The notes under the pieces were generated by a model that ran no database searches, had not been told where the DNA came from, and saw only the letters and a program-made list of their open reading frames with translations. A program made the position numbers and the translations under genes. From Clostridia bacterium (GTDB taxonomy: Bacteria; Bacillota; Clostridia; Lachnospirales; Lachnospiraceae), in the NCBI GenBank assembly GCA_910576205.1, contig CAJTHL010000018.1, forward strand, positions 30,496 through 94,495: a stretch of DNA of 64,000 nt, written 5' to 3'. Shown in pieces: positions 37,725 through 45,485 of this stretch. Positions within the stretch are counted from its first letter, which is position 1, and each line of letters begins with the position of its first letter.

Positions 37725-37745
37725 ATGAAAACCTCCAATTTCCAC

Positions 37746-37902
37746 AAGGGATACTTCGTAATGTGGCCGAAAAAAGTTTGCTTGTTCGCCCAAAATTCGT
37801 GTAATTCGGTTTTCGATTCGTGTAAAATGGGCTTGCAAAGCTGGCGGATAAGCGTTAAAACAGCACTTACACGAATGCAGGTCACATTACGCAGTATCCC
37901 TT
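37746..37902 (-). repeat. Foldback structure in the uvrB leader (copy 2, longer arms)
   Basis: Outer arms of 20 bases (37746-37765 and 37883-37902) pair with one mismatch (AAGGGATACT.. with ..AGTATCCCTT). Inside are GCTTGTTCGCC/GGCGGATAAGC (37780-37790, 37843-37853) and ATTCGTGTAA/TTACACGAAT. About 157 bases in all, between promoter and ribosome binding site. The outer arms are missing symmetrically from copy 1, as if lost or gained together. Confidence 0.7.
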
Positions 37903-37985
37903 TCGGAAAACCGTATTTTTAAAACGAAACAACACTGAATAACACCAGCCAGTACAGATAGTATTATCCAGTCATTTGGTTTTTC

Positions 37986-38036
37986 ATTATAACACATAAG
38001 TCAAAAAAAGCACAGATCAAAATCGAACTTTTGTTC
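37986..38036 (-). promoter_or_regulatory. Displaced uvrB promoter with LexA box
   Basis: CGAAC-TTTT-GTTC at 38024-38036 and TATAAT at 37986-37991 (minus strand), the same layout as the promoter at 12.65-12.70 kb. It now drives only the truncated uvrB and possibly the start of the island, up to the terminator at 37.24 kb. Confidence 0.78.
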
Positions 38037-38076
38037 CGTAAAACTGCCACTTAAAAAGTGACAGTCCCTAAATCCT

Positions 38077-38634
38077 TTATTCTTCTACTCCCTCAAATAT
38101 CTCCCCTAACATCATATTGATATGCGGAAATGCCTTCAAGGTTATTTCCGTCTCTGCATTATAGTGTTCATCCTCTTTATCCTTTTGCAGCATATAGCTC
38201 TGCTCAAGAACATATCTCCCGTCTTCCAGATAATAGATTTCCACAAACCCCTGTGGGGACACGATCCAGTATTCTTCCACACCGGCTTTCTCATAGATAT
38301 CCTTTTTTTCTGCTTTATCCCTCTTAGCCGTAGAAGGACTTAATGTTTCCACAATAAATTTAGGAACCCCGCCGTATGAGCCTCCTTTCAGATGTTTTCT
38401 GTCACAGATCACCATAACATCCGGACATACATAGTCATCATTTTCATCCGGATGGTATCTGAAATCTAAATTCTCCATAAACGCGAGACAGAGGCTGTTC
38501 CTCAAACCATTTCCTATAATCCTATAGATATTACCATTAATAATCCCATGTTTATATCCGGGAGCCGGCGACATATTATAAATCACACCATTGATCTTTT
38601 CATCTTTCCTTCTTTCAGATTCTGTCAATCCCAT
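38077..38634 (-). CDS. Uma2-family endonuclease-like protein (DUF820)
   Basis: About 185 residues of the Uma2 (DUF820) restriction-endonuclease-like fold. Visible are SPAPGYKHGIINGNIYRII near the N-terminus, the core acidic motif CPDVMVICD, then VPKFIVETLSPSTAKRD and EEYWIVSPQ, which together form the PD-(D/E)xK-type site. These genes are frequent in many copies in cyanobacteria and Firmicutes; their role is unclear. The ATG at 38634 has AAAGGA upstream. Intact. Confidence 0.85.
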   Translation of the reverse strand: MGLTESERRKDEKINGVIYNMSPAPGYKHGIINGNIYRIIGNGLRNSLCLAFMENLDFRYHPDENDDYVCPDVMVICDRKHLKGGSYGGVPKFIVETLSPSTAKRDKAEKKDIYEKAGVEEYWIVSPQGFVEIYYLEDGRYVLEQSYMLQKDKEDEHYNAETEITLKAFPHINMMLGEIFEGVEE

Positions 38635-38714
38635 ACTCTTTACGTCCTTTCTTACTAACCAGAGTATAACATATTCCAACAGGTTAAGGAAGGAATTTTC
38701 TTGATTAATGCAAT

Positions 38715-38954
38715 TTACCGTAACAGACGCTCTTGAAATTGTCCCTTCCAGTTTATACCTTCATGACGGAGCCGGTAATAATAATTCGCTTTTGTGATGC
38801 CATGGCAGGCACACCAGCTGAAAATGCTCATATCGGCAGGACGGCTCTGGCAGTCCCAAATCTGTGCGATCCATTCCTGGAGGCGGTTCCGCTCAGCCAC
38901 AATAGTTACCAGAACAAAATAGCTTTCCTGGCTTCTTCGTAGGTTTTTACACAT
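38715..38954 (-). pseudogene. IS66-family TnpA accessory protein fragment
   Basis: About 79 residues. RLQEWIAQIWDCQSRPADMS and SWCACHGITKANYYYRLR match the small helix-turn-helix TnpA of IS66-family elements. The C-terminus ends soon after, and no TnpB or TnpC follows, so this is a scrap. It begins 8 bases after the stop of the toxin gene. Confidence 0.65.
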
Positions 38955-38961
38955 TGCTTTT

Positions 38962-39267
38962 CTAATAGAATAGCTTTGTATAGTCTGTTTGCGTATCCGC
39001 AATATGATAAATATAAACTACTCTGTCAATCTGTTTATAAATAGCAACATGCTTTTTACATATAACCATTCGATATCCTTGCTGATTCAACCACTCATCC
39101 GGAGTTAAAGAACCTGACGCCGGAAATTTTTCTAATCGTTCTATTACATCCAATATATGCCCACTTACTTTTAAGGCTGTTTCCACATCAAATTGTACTG
39201 CATACCAATCCTCAATGCGTTTTAAGTCTTCCCATGCAATAGGGAGAATTTCAACCCTATATTCCAT
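38962..39267 (-). CDS. RelE/ParE-family toxin
   Basis: 101 residues with the RelE/ParE fold pattern: an N-terminal strand (YRVEILPIAWEDLKRI), a two-helix hairpin, and the final strands GYRMVICKKHVAIYKQIDRVVYIYHI. RelE members cleave mRNA on ribosomes while ParE members poison gyrase; the sequence does not decide which. Overlaps the antitoxin gene by 11 bases. Confidence 0.88.
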   Translation of the reverse strand: MEYRVEILPIAWEDLKRIEDWYAVQFDVETALKVSGHILDVIERLEKFPASGSLTPDEWLNQQGYRMVICKKHVAIYKQIDRVVYIYHIADTQTDYTKLFY

Positions 39268-39523
39268 CTACTCTCTCCCTTAACCGTCTTCTCGCCTCTG
39301 AAACGCTGATCGTCTCTGCTCCGTCCAAACGCTCTTGTTCCGCTTGAAGCACCTTTGCACGAAGCTGTAGGATCTGCTCACGCTTTTCAAAAGCTTCTAT
39401 GCTCATCAAAACCAAATCACCCTCACCATTTTTCGTAATATAAATGGGTTCTTTTGTTTCTTTTGCCATATTTGAAATCGCTGCATAATCATTTCTTAAA
39501 GCCGCTGATGCTTTTATAATCAT
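39257..39523 (-). CDS. Phd/RelB-type antitoxin
   Basis: 88 residues. The N-terminal IIKASAALRNDYAAISNMAKE and EPIYITKNGEGDLVLMS are the Phd/YefM-like DNA-binding fold; the C-terminal charged helix should cover the toxin. The ATG at 39523 has AGGTGG 5 bases upstream, preferred over a GTG at 39532. Pairs with the RelE-like gene and likely represses the operon. Confidence 0.88.
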   Translation of the reverse strand: MIIKASAALRNDYAAISNMAKETKEPIYITKNGEGDLVLMSIEAFEKREQILQLRAKVLQAEQERLDGAETISVSEARRRLRERVDGI

Positions 39524-39688
39524 CCCTGCCACCTCGTATCATTATTTTGATATAATTATATATTTGTTTTATTATATTGTAAACCCTCCTCCATAATTAT
39601 TTCACATTTCATTTGCTATTCTTTACCTGTTTCACCCTACACAGAATATAGGGCTCTTCTTTTCCATTTTCTGATCTTCTCTTTCATC

Positions 39689-40957
39689 TCATACACTTCC
39701 CGCCAGATATTCTTCTGCCATGTAAACGGCCATCGCGCCATCTGCTACCGCTGTTACCACTTGGCGGAGCAGCTTTGTCCGCACATCACCCACGGCGTAG
39801 ATACCGGGGATATTGGTCTGCGTTGTCTCATCCGCTACCACATAGCCATTTTGATCCAGCTCCAGCTGGCCTCTCACAAGTTCAGTTGCAGGTTTGCGTC
39901 CTATGCTTACAAATACACCGTCACAATCCACCTCATTCTCTGCTCCGGTTCGCACATCCCGCAGACGAACGCCCGTTACCTTGTCATCATGCAATAGTTC
40001 GGTCACTATGCTGTTCCACCGGAACTCTATATTTTCAGTTTTCATCAGAGGCTCATGGTAAATCCTTGTGGCCCGCAGGGTATCCCTGCGGTGCACAAGA
40101 ATCACTTTTTGGCAAATACGGGCAAGAATCAGCGCCTCAGCCGCCGCACTGTTTCCGCCTCCCACAAGCACCACGGTTTTGTCCTTATAAAACATCCCGT
40201 CACAGGCGGCGCAATAGTTGACACCCTTGCCGATCAGCTCCTTTTCGCCGTCTATACCAAGTTCTCTGGGGCTGGCGCCGGTAGACAACACGATTGTCCG
40301 GCCATATACCGGGCCTTCACTGGTCCCAGCTTTTTTAATCTCCCCGGAGAGTTCAAGGGACAGTACCTCAACCAGCCGCGTCTTCACTCCAAAGCGTTCG
40401 GTTCCTTTGCGCATCTTTTCGCCCAGCGAGAAACCATCAATCCCATTTTCAAAACCAGGGTAGTTATCAATCTGTTCTGTAAGCGCCATCTGGCCGCCTG
40501 CCGACAGCTTTTCCAGAACAACGGTGTCCAGTCCAGCCCTGGCAGCGTAGAGCGCCGCAGTGTATCCACCGGGGCCGCCGCCAATGATGACCATATCATA
40601 AATGTGCTTTTTAGTATCCCGTCTGGCTTCCAGGCAGTTCAGATTTTCCTCAATGAAATCCTCCAAACCCGCTTTCGATTCCGGAGCAACGATGGAACCA
40701 AGAAGCTGGCCTTCTTGATAAATTAGTAAGGTGGGAACCACCTCAATCTGTTCCTCTTCAGCCAGTACAGACTCTTCGTCGATATTGATCTGCCCAAAAA
40801 TTATATTATCCTGATACTGCTGTGCCACTTGCTCCAATGCTGGGGCGAGTCGGCGACAATAAACGCACCAGGGTGCCCAAAACTCCACCAAAACAGGCAT
40901 GTCAGCTTCCTCGATCAGCTTTTTATAGCTTTCTGTGTTCATATTCAAAATTGACAT
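39689..40957 (-). CDS. Thioredoxin-thioredoxin reductase fusion protein
   Basis: 422 residues. Residues 1-105 are a thioredoxin domain with active site WAPWCVYC (CVYC instead of the usual CGPC) and the cis-Pro in VVPTL. Residues ~118-420 are a low-molecular-weight thioredoxin reductase with FAD motif GGGPGGYTAA, redox site CAACDG, NADPH motif GGGNSAAAEA and the final GDV. The fusion would pass electrons from NADPH via FAD to its own thioredoxin. AAAGGAA lies 8-9 bases before the ATG. Confidence 0.93.
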   Translation of the reverse strand: MSILNMNTESYKKLIEEADMPVLVEFWAPWCVYCRRLAPALEQVAQQYQDNIIFGQINIDEESVLAEEEQIEVVPTLLIYQEGQLLGSIVAPESKAGLEDFIEENLNCLEARRDTKKHIYDMVIIGGGPGGYTAALYAARAGLDTVVLEKLSAGGQMALTEQIDNYPGFENGIDGFSLGEKMRKGTERFGVKTRLVEVLSLELSGEIKKAGTSEGPVYGRTIVLSTGASPRELGIDGEKELIGKGVNYCAACDGMFYKDKTVVLVGGGNSAAAEALILARICQKVILVHRRDTLRATRIYHEPLMKTENIEFRWNSIVTELLHDDKVTGVRLRDVRTGAENEVDCDGVFVSIGRKPATELVRGQLELDQNGYVVADETTQTNIPGIYAVGDVRTKLLRQVVTAVADGAMAVYMAEEYLAGSV

Positions 40958-41529
40958 AAATTACAGTTCCTTTCTTTTGTTTTAATGAGTATATCTTTTT
41001 TAGACAGGATTCCGTGATGTTATCTCGCAAAAGCCCCTCTATAAAAGCATTCTTTACAACAGGTCTTTTGAATATTCCCCATATTTGTTTTACTCTTTCC
41101 AGAGGCTATACAGATTACAACAGACGTAAACAGCCTCCACCTCGTCAGATGGAAAAACAAACTTTCGGTTCCTGGCCGGGCTTCAAAATCTTACACTGAT
41201 TCTCATGTTTGGTTGATACAGACCTTTTCCCAGTTGATGTCCCGCCATGCCTCTATAAATCCCCATTTCTCATCATCTACCGCTGCCCTCCTTTAAAAAA
41301 GCCTTGGTATTATACAAAAATTCCTCCGATTATCCATACAGGTATTTTGTGTCATACCTGCATTTTTAAACGGAGGAATCTACATTTAAAATTCGATTCT
41401 TTTTCTCACAAAAATTGCACAATATGTATATTTTTTTGTCAAGCAAATATTTAAAAAAACGCAATAAATATCATTTTTTTAATAAACCCATAAAAACAAA
41501 AAATCAAAAGCAAATAGAAAAATAACATT
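40958..41529. other. Intergenic region between divergent trxR and nag genes
   Basis: About 570 bases without a convincing gene. The left part is the upstream region of the thioredoxin reductase fusion; the right part becomes very A/T-rich near the nag promoter. The notable content is the nested inverted repeat listed separately. Confidence 0.6.
41320..41379. repeat. Nested inverted repeat, possible structured RNA or operator
   Basis: Outer arms ATTCCTCCG (41320-41328) and CGGAGGAAT (41371-41379) are perfect inverted copies; inside, CAGGTAT (41339-41345) pairs with ATACCTG (41354-41360). No T-run follows on either strand, so it is not a standard terminator. It could be a regulatory RNA element or a binding site. 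Confidence 0.6.
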
Positions 41530-41592
41530 TTGTATTTTACATCAAAATATGGTATTCTAAAAAGAAAAAGGGCAGACCTCAAATCTGGTCTG
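41530..41592 (+). promoter_or_regulatory. Promoter and operator-like repeat of nagBA
   Basis: TTGTAT (41530-41535), 17 bases, TATTCT (41553-41558). Downstream an inverted repeat CAGACC-N8-GGTCTG (41573-41592) lies in the leader before nagB. GntR-type NagR regulators bind sites with GGTCT/AGACC half-sites, so this may be a NagR operator; it could equally be an RNA hairpin. Confidence 0.65.
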
Positions 41593-41609
41593 TGAAAGAG
41601 TGATGTAAA

Positions 41610-42350
41610 ATGAAAATTTACAAAGTCAAAAACTATGAAGAAATGAGCAGAAAAGCTGCCAACATCATCTCCGCATAGTTTCTCTTAAAACCGGACTGTG
41701 TCCTGGGCCTGGCAACAGGCTCCACTCCGGCAGGCACTTACAAGCAGTTGATTGAATGGCACAAAAAGGGCCATCTGGATTTCTCTCAAGTAAAAACCAT
41801 CAATCTGGATGAATACAAGGGACTGTCCCCCTACAATGAACAGGGCTACTGGTACTTCATGAATCAGAATTTCTTCTCTGGCATCAATATCTCTATGAAA
41901 AACACCCATGTGCCCAACGGTGCTGAGACGGACAGTGAGAAGGTCTGCAGTGCCTACAATGCCATTATCCGCGAGCTTGGCGGCATCGATCTACAACTTC
42001 TGGGCATTGGTCATGATGGTCATATCGGCTTTAATGAACCGGGTACCGTTTTTGAGGCCGAAACCCACTGCGTGAATCTGACCCCCCCCCCTCACTATCG
42101 AGGCCAATAAGCGATTCTTTGAAAAGGCTGAGGATGTCCCCGCCAAGCCTACACCATGGGAATCAAAAACATCATACTGGCCCGCAAAATCCTCATCATA
42201 GCCAGTGGTGCAGATAAGGCCGAAATCCTGGCCAAGGCTGTGGACGGCCCCATCACGCCCCAGGTTCCTGCTTCTATCCTACAATTGCATCCAGATGTAA
42301 CTCTAGTAGCTGACGAGGCCGCCATGTCGCAGATAAAGCAACAGAATTAA
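41610..42350 (+). pseudogene. nagB: Glucosamine-6-phosphate deaminase, inactivated
   Basis: Clear NagB from MKIYKVKNYEEMSRKAA through [30 protein letters not shown] and [15 protein letters not shown] to the C-terminus. Three lesions are seen: a TAG at codon 23 (41676-41678), a frameshift in a nine-C run near 42085 (the frame should continue [15 protein letters not shown]), and a deletion near 42147 before YTMGIKNIILARKIL. The enzyme would convert glucosamine-6-P to fructose-6-P and ammonia. It lies 18 bases upstream of nagA under a good promoter. Cannot be active as read. Confidence 0.92.
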
Positions 42351-42368
42351 AAGACAGGAGGCATTTGC

Positions 42369-43562
42369 ATGATACTGAAAAACGTCCGGATTTTCCGGGA
42401 AAACGGCATCTTTGAGCCAGGAGAGCTGTATACTGTCGGCATGTGGATCGCTAACACTTCCAGAGATGGACAAGTCCTGGACGGGCAGGGAGCCTATGCG
42501 ATCCCAGGCCTCACGGACCTCCATTTCCACGGCTGCATGGGCTATGATTTCTGCGACGGCACCCCAGAAGCTTTTGCCGCAATCGCAACTTATGAGCTGC
42601 AAAACGGCATCACCCAGATCTGTCCAGCAACCATGACTCTACCAGAAGAGACACTGGTCTCCATCGGAAGGGCAGCCCGTTCTTTTGCAGCGGAGCAAAA
42701 AGCTGCTCTGGCCAATCCGCAGAGCATACCGGTTAGTCCAGTGGGCGCGCGACTTGTAGGCATCCATATGGAAGGCCCCTTCCTATCTATGGAAAAAAAG
42801 GGGGCACAGAACCCGCTTTATCTGCGGGAACCAGACCTTGCCATGTTCTACCGCCTGCAGGAAGCGGCTGGCGGTCTGTACCGGTTAGTTTCCCTGGCTC
42901 CGGAGCTTCCAGGCGCCATGGAGTTCATCCACACTCTAAAAGATCAAGTGGTGCTGAGCCTGGCTCACACGATGGCCGACTATAAAACAGCCTCTGCTGC
43001 CCTAGCTGTCGGCGCCAGCCACGCCACTCATCTCTTCAATGCCATGATGCCTTTTTCTCACCGGGCTCCCGGCGTGGTAGGTGCAGCCTTCGATGCTCCA
43101 GACTGCCAGGTAGAGTTAATTTGCGATGGCGTTCACATTGCCCCTGCCATGGTGCGTGCAACCTTCCAGATGTTCGGTGATGACAAGGTAATTCTGATCA
43201 GCGACAGCATGATGGCCACCGGCCTCACCGACGGTGACTATACTCTGGGCGGCCAGGATGTCCGGGTGACCGGCTCCCTGGCCACCCTGGCTGACGGAAC
43301 CATCGCCGGCTCCGCCACCAATCTCATGGACTGCCTGCGTCACGCCGTAAAGGATATGGGTATTCCCCTGTGGACCGCAGTTAAATGTGCGACGGTGAAT
43401 CCCGCGAAATCCATTGGAATCTACGGGCAGTACGGAAGCCTGGATGTCGGAAAGGCCGCAAACATCGTACTTCTCAATGAACATCTGGAAATTACAGCTG
43501 TTCTGTTCCAGGGAAATCCGGTGAAACGGCAGGAAATAATGAAATACAGAAAACACACATAG
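42369..43562 (+). CDS. nagA: N-acetylglucosamine-6-phosphate deacetylase
   Basis: 397 residues, full length. Metal-binding DLHFHG near residue 50, the Glu in HMEGPFLS near 132, His in SLAHTMADY and SHATHLFNAM, and the catalytic Asp in LISDSMMATG. It removes acetate from GlcNAc-6-P, giving glucosamine-6-P. AGGAGG-like GACAGGAGG lies 6-9 bases before the ATG. With nagB dead, its product would have to be used by another deaminase or by cell-wall synthesis. Confidence 0.95.
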   Translation: MILKNVRIFRENGIFEPGELYTVGMWIANTSRDGQVLDGQGAYAIPGLTDLHFHGCMGYDFCDGTPEAFAAIATYELQNGITQICPATMTLPEETLVSIGRAARSFAAEQKAALANPQSIPVSPVGARLVGIHMEGPFLSMEKKGAQNPLYLREPDLAMFYRLQEAAGGLYRLVSLAPELPGAMEFIHTLKDQVVLSLAHTMADYKTASAALAVGASHATHLFNAMMPFSHRAPGVVGAAFDAPDCQVELICDGVHIAPAMVRATFQMFGDDKVILISDSMMATGLTDGDYTLGGQDVRVTGSLATLADGTIAGSATNLMDCLRHAVKDMGIPLWTAVKCATVNPAKSIGIYGQYGSLDVGKAANIVLLNEHLEITAVLFQGNPVKRQEIMKYRKHT

Positions 43563-43608
43563 TTACAATAAAAGGGGCTGTTGTAAAGGTAGATGAATAA
43601 TCGCTACT

Positions 43609-43628
43609 GGAGCAACTGCTCCATTTTT
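43609..43628 (+). terminator. Terminator after nagA
   Basis: GGAGC (43609-43613), loop of four, GCTCC (43618-43622), then A and five T. A short but proper hairpin 47 bases after the nagA stop. Confidence 0.6.
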
Positions 43629-44095
43629 GATAAAACACCAAAATAAATGTATACACAATCCAAGCCACCAGGCAGTTGTGATTTGGTTTTGCTTACTGTG
43701 GTTGTAGAAAGATAAAATTCTTATTTATAGAACTGTTAAGTCATTGGAGATTATGCAATCTATGTAAAAAATATACTTATATTTCAAAATTTATACATTG
43801 GGAACACTTTTCCGAAAAGAGAGATATTTTTTCTCCTGTGAGTGTATGGAGATCTGCCGGATAGCCTGGATTTTCCCATTTTTATCCTATACCTTTAGTA
43901 CAAGGGGCATCACCTTGCCGGTGCTAGTAAACCGGTATTCGCAGGCGGCCTTCTTCTCTCCCCGGACGCTACCTGTATCCGTTCTCTTTCTAACACACGG
44001 ATATTTACTGTTAAGAAAAATATATAAAGCGCTAATGAAAGGGCTCCATTAATAGACAAACAGAAGCCGCAAAGGTTCCCCATTGAACCGCTCCC
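43629..44095. other. Region without a supportable gene
   Basis: About 470 bases with short open frames on both strands, none with a ribosome binding site plus a recognisable product. GGGGCTGTTGTAAA just upstream (43574-43587) resembles the terminal sequence of IS1182-type elements, so an old insertion scar is possible. Confidence 0.4.
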
Positions 44096-44705
44096 TGTCA
44101 AGTAGACAATAAAAAATTTTGCCTGCCAGTCACAAAGAGGACCGGCAGAGTTTTTATGCAGCACCTTTCAAATAGTTTCTATATTCTATCGGTGTCATAC
44201 AGTTTAAACGCTTCTGATACCGATGATTATTATAATAATCTATGTAATCGGATATGGCCTCCTTTAGTTCCTCATAAGTTTGAAATTTCTTCAGATAATA
44301 CATTTCTGATTTCAGCATCCCCCAGAACGCTTCCATTGGTCCGTTATCAATACATCTGGATACTCTTGACATGCTTTGCGTCATTCCTGCTTTGTTAAGC
44401 TTTTTGCGGAAGGATTTTGAGGTGTACTGGTATCCGCGGTCACTGTGGAATAAAGGCTTTGCATCTGGATGGTTTTCATGGGCAATGTCAAAGGTTTCAA
44501 AAACAAGGGCATTATTATTGGAATGTCCAATGACAAAGGAAACAATACTTTTATCTGCTAAGTCCAGAATGGCGCTTAGGTATGCCTTCCCACTGGCTCC
44601 ATATTTCATTTCCCTTACATCCGTCAGCCATTTTTCTCCAAAATGCTCCGCATGGAACTCCCGGTTTAAGATGTTTTCGGCAGTAACCTCTGGTGTTGAT
44701 TTTAC
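44096..44705 (-). mobile_element. IS3-family (IS150-like) insertion sequence remnant with transposase C-terminal part
   Basis: The transposase (stop at 44154) keeps the DDE core: Asp in WLTDVREMKYG, Asp in LFHSDRGYQYTS and Glu in MEAFWGMLKSE, ending RLNCMTPIEYRNYL. It starts within KSTPEVTAENILNRE, so OrfA and the N-terminus of OrfB are absent. TGTCAAGTAGACA at 44096-44108 looks like the terminal repeat at the retained end. No second end is visible. Immobile remnant. Confidence 0.8.
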
Positions 44706-44843
44706 ATAGATTGTGAGGAACTCTCTATCGTGGAAGGCTCTGCCTGACGGCTGGATGTCCGGGCCTGTATATCGTTCTTTCCACAGGCTGCCATACAAGA
44801 CAGGATGATAGCCAGATAGCAAAACTGTATAAAATTTTTTCAT
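44706..44843 (-). pseudogene. N-terminal scrap of a lipoprotein gene, fused to the IS3 remnant
   Basis: AAGGAG lies 9 bases before the ATG at 44843. Allowing a one-base shift in the A run after the start, the next codons read NFIQFCYLAIILSCMAACGK, a lipoprotein signal with lipobox MAAC, then a Ser/Glu/Thr-rich tether (TSSRQAEPSTIESSSQS) where the IS sequence takes over. Either insertion or deletion truncated the gene. Confidence 0.6.
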
Positions 44844-44870
44844 CGTTACCTGCTCCTTTTTCACATAATT

Positions 44871-45473
44871 TCATATCGGGATTGCCCTTATAAAAACAAG
44901 GATTCCAAACAAGCTCAATACTACTCCGAAAATCCGGTTCATTTTCCGGAAGCTGTCCGCCCGTTTCTTCTTTCTGGCCAGGGCAACCACAGCAGCAAGC
45001 CCTCCCCACCAGATGCAGGTTCCAACAAACACTCCCAAAACTACCGGCCATCCACCCGCTTTTGTGTTGTCACCTGCAATGCCAAACCAGGAAAAGGCAA
45101 ACAGAAAGGTCAGGATTGCCGCCGGATTCGTAATTCCTACCGCAAAAGAGGAAAGAAACATCCTCATCTTTCCCGACACTGCCGGGACTTCCGCCACCTC
45201 TCCTTTTCGGAAAAGCAGTCGGATTCCCATAAACAGGACAATGGTTCCTCCCACCAGATGAATAGCCCCCTGGTATTGCAGAAGAAAATCTGAAATTATG
45301 GTCAGACCAAAAGCTCCGAGCGCCGCATAGATGCAGTCCGCTACAGAAGAACCCATTCCTGTGAGAAGCCCTGCCTTTATCCCATGTTCCCATGTTCTCT
45401 GTACGGTCATGGCTCCCACAGCTCCTACCGGCACCCCGAAGATCAGCCCAATCAGAATACCTTTTATAAACAT
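44871..45473 (-). CDS. LysE-family exporter
   Basis: About 200 residues with six membrane segments and the LysE mark GVPVGAVGAMTVQR near the N-terminus; TNPAAILTFLFAF in segment 4. LysE/RhtB proteins export basic or other amino acids and related metabolites. The ATG at 45473 has AGAGGTG 3-6 bases upstream. Its start lies 13 bases after the MATE gene, suggesting a joint exporter operon. Substrate unknown. Confidence 0.88.
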   Translation of the reverse strand: MFIKGILIGLIFGVPVGAVGAMTVQRTWEHGIKAGLLTGMGSSVADCIYAALGAFGLTIISDFLLQYQGAIHLVGGTIVLFMGIRLLFRKGEVAEVPAVSGKMRMFLSSFAVGITNPAAILTFLFAFSWFGIAGDNTKAGGWPVVLGVFVGTCIWWGGLAAVVALARKKKRADSFRKMNRIFGVVLSLFGILVFIRAIPI

Positions 45474-45485
45474 ATTCACCTCTTG

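Larger units (their letters stand above)
37447..38036 (-). repeat. Direct repeat copy 2: original uvrB 5' end with leader, promoter and LexA box
   Basis: Counterpart of 12083-12698 in the same orientation. It lacks the 75-base insertion in the N-terminal codons and has two extra ~20-base arms in the leader. Because it lies on the side of the chromosome distal to the rest of uvrB, it is best read as the original chromosomal 5' end displaced by the island. Confidence 0.9.

Noticed and set aside
38044..38066. Hairpin ACTGCCACTT/AAGTGACAGT as a terminator
   Set aside because: No T-run follows on either strand; it may be a repeat-element edge but cannot be supported.
43574..43587. GGGGCTGTTGTAAA as an IS1182-type insertion sequence end
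   Set aside because: Only one end-like motif and no transposase codons, so an element cannot be annotated.
43798..44052. 84-codon plus-strand frame after nagA
   Set aside because: No ribosome binding site, no family resemblance, lies in a degenerate region.
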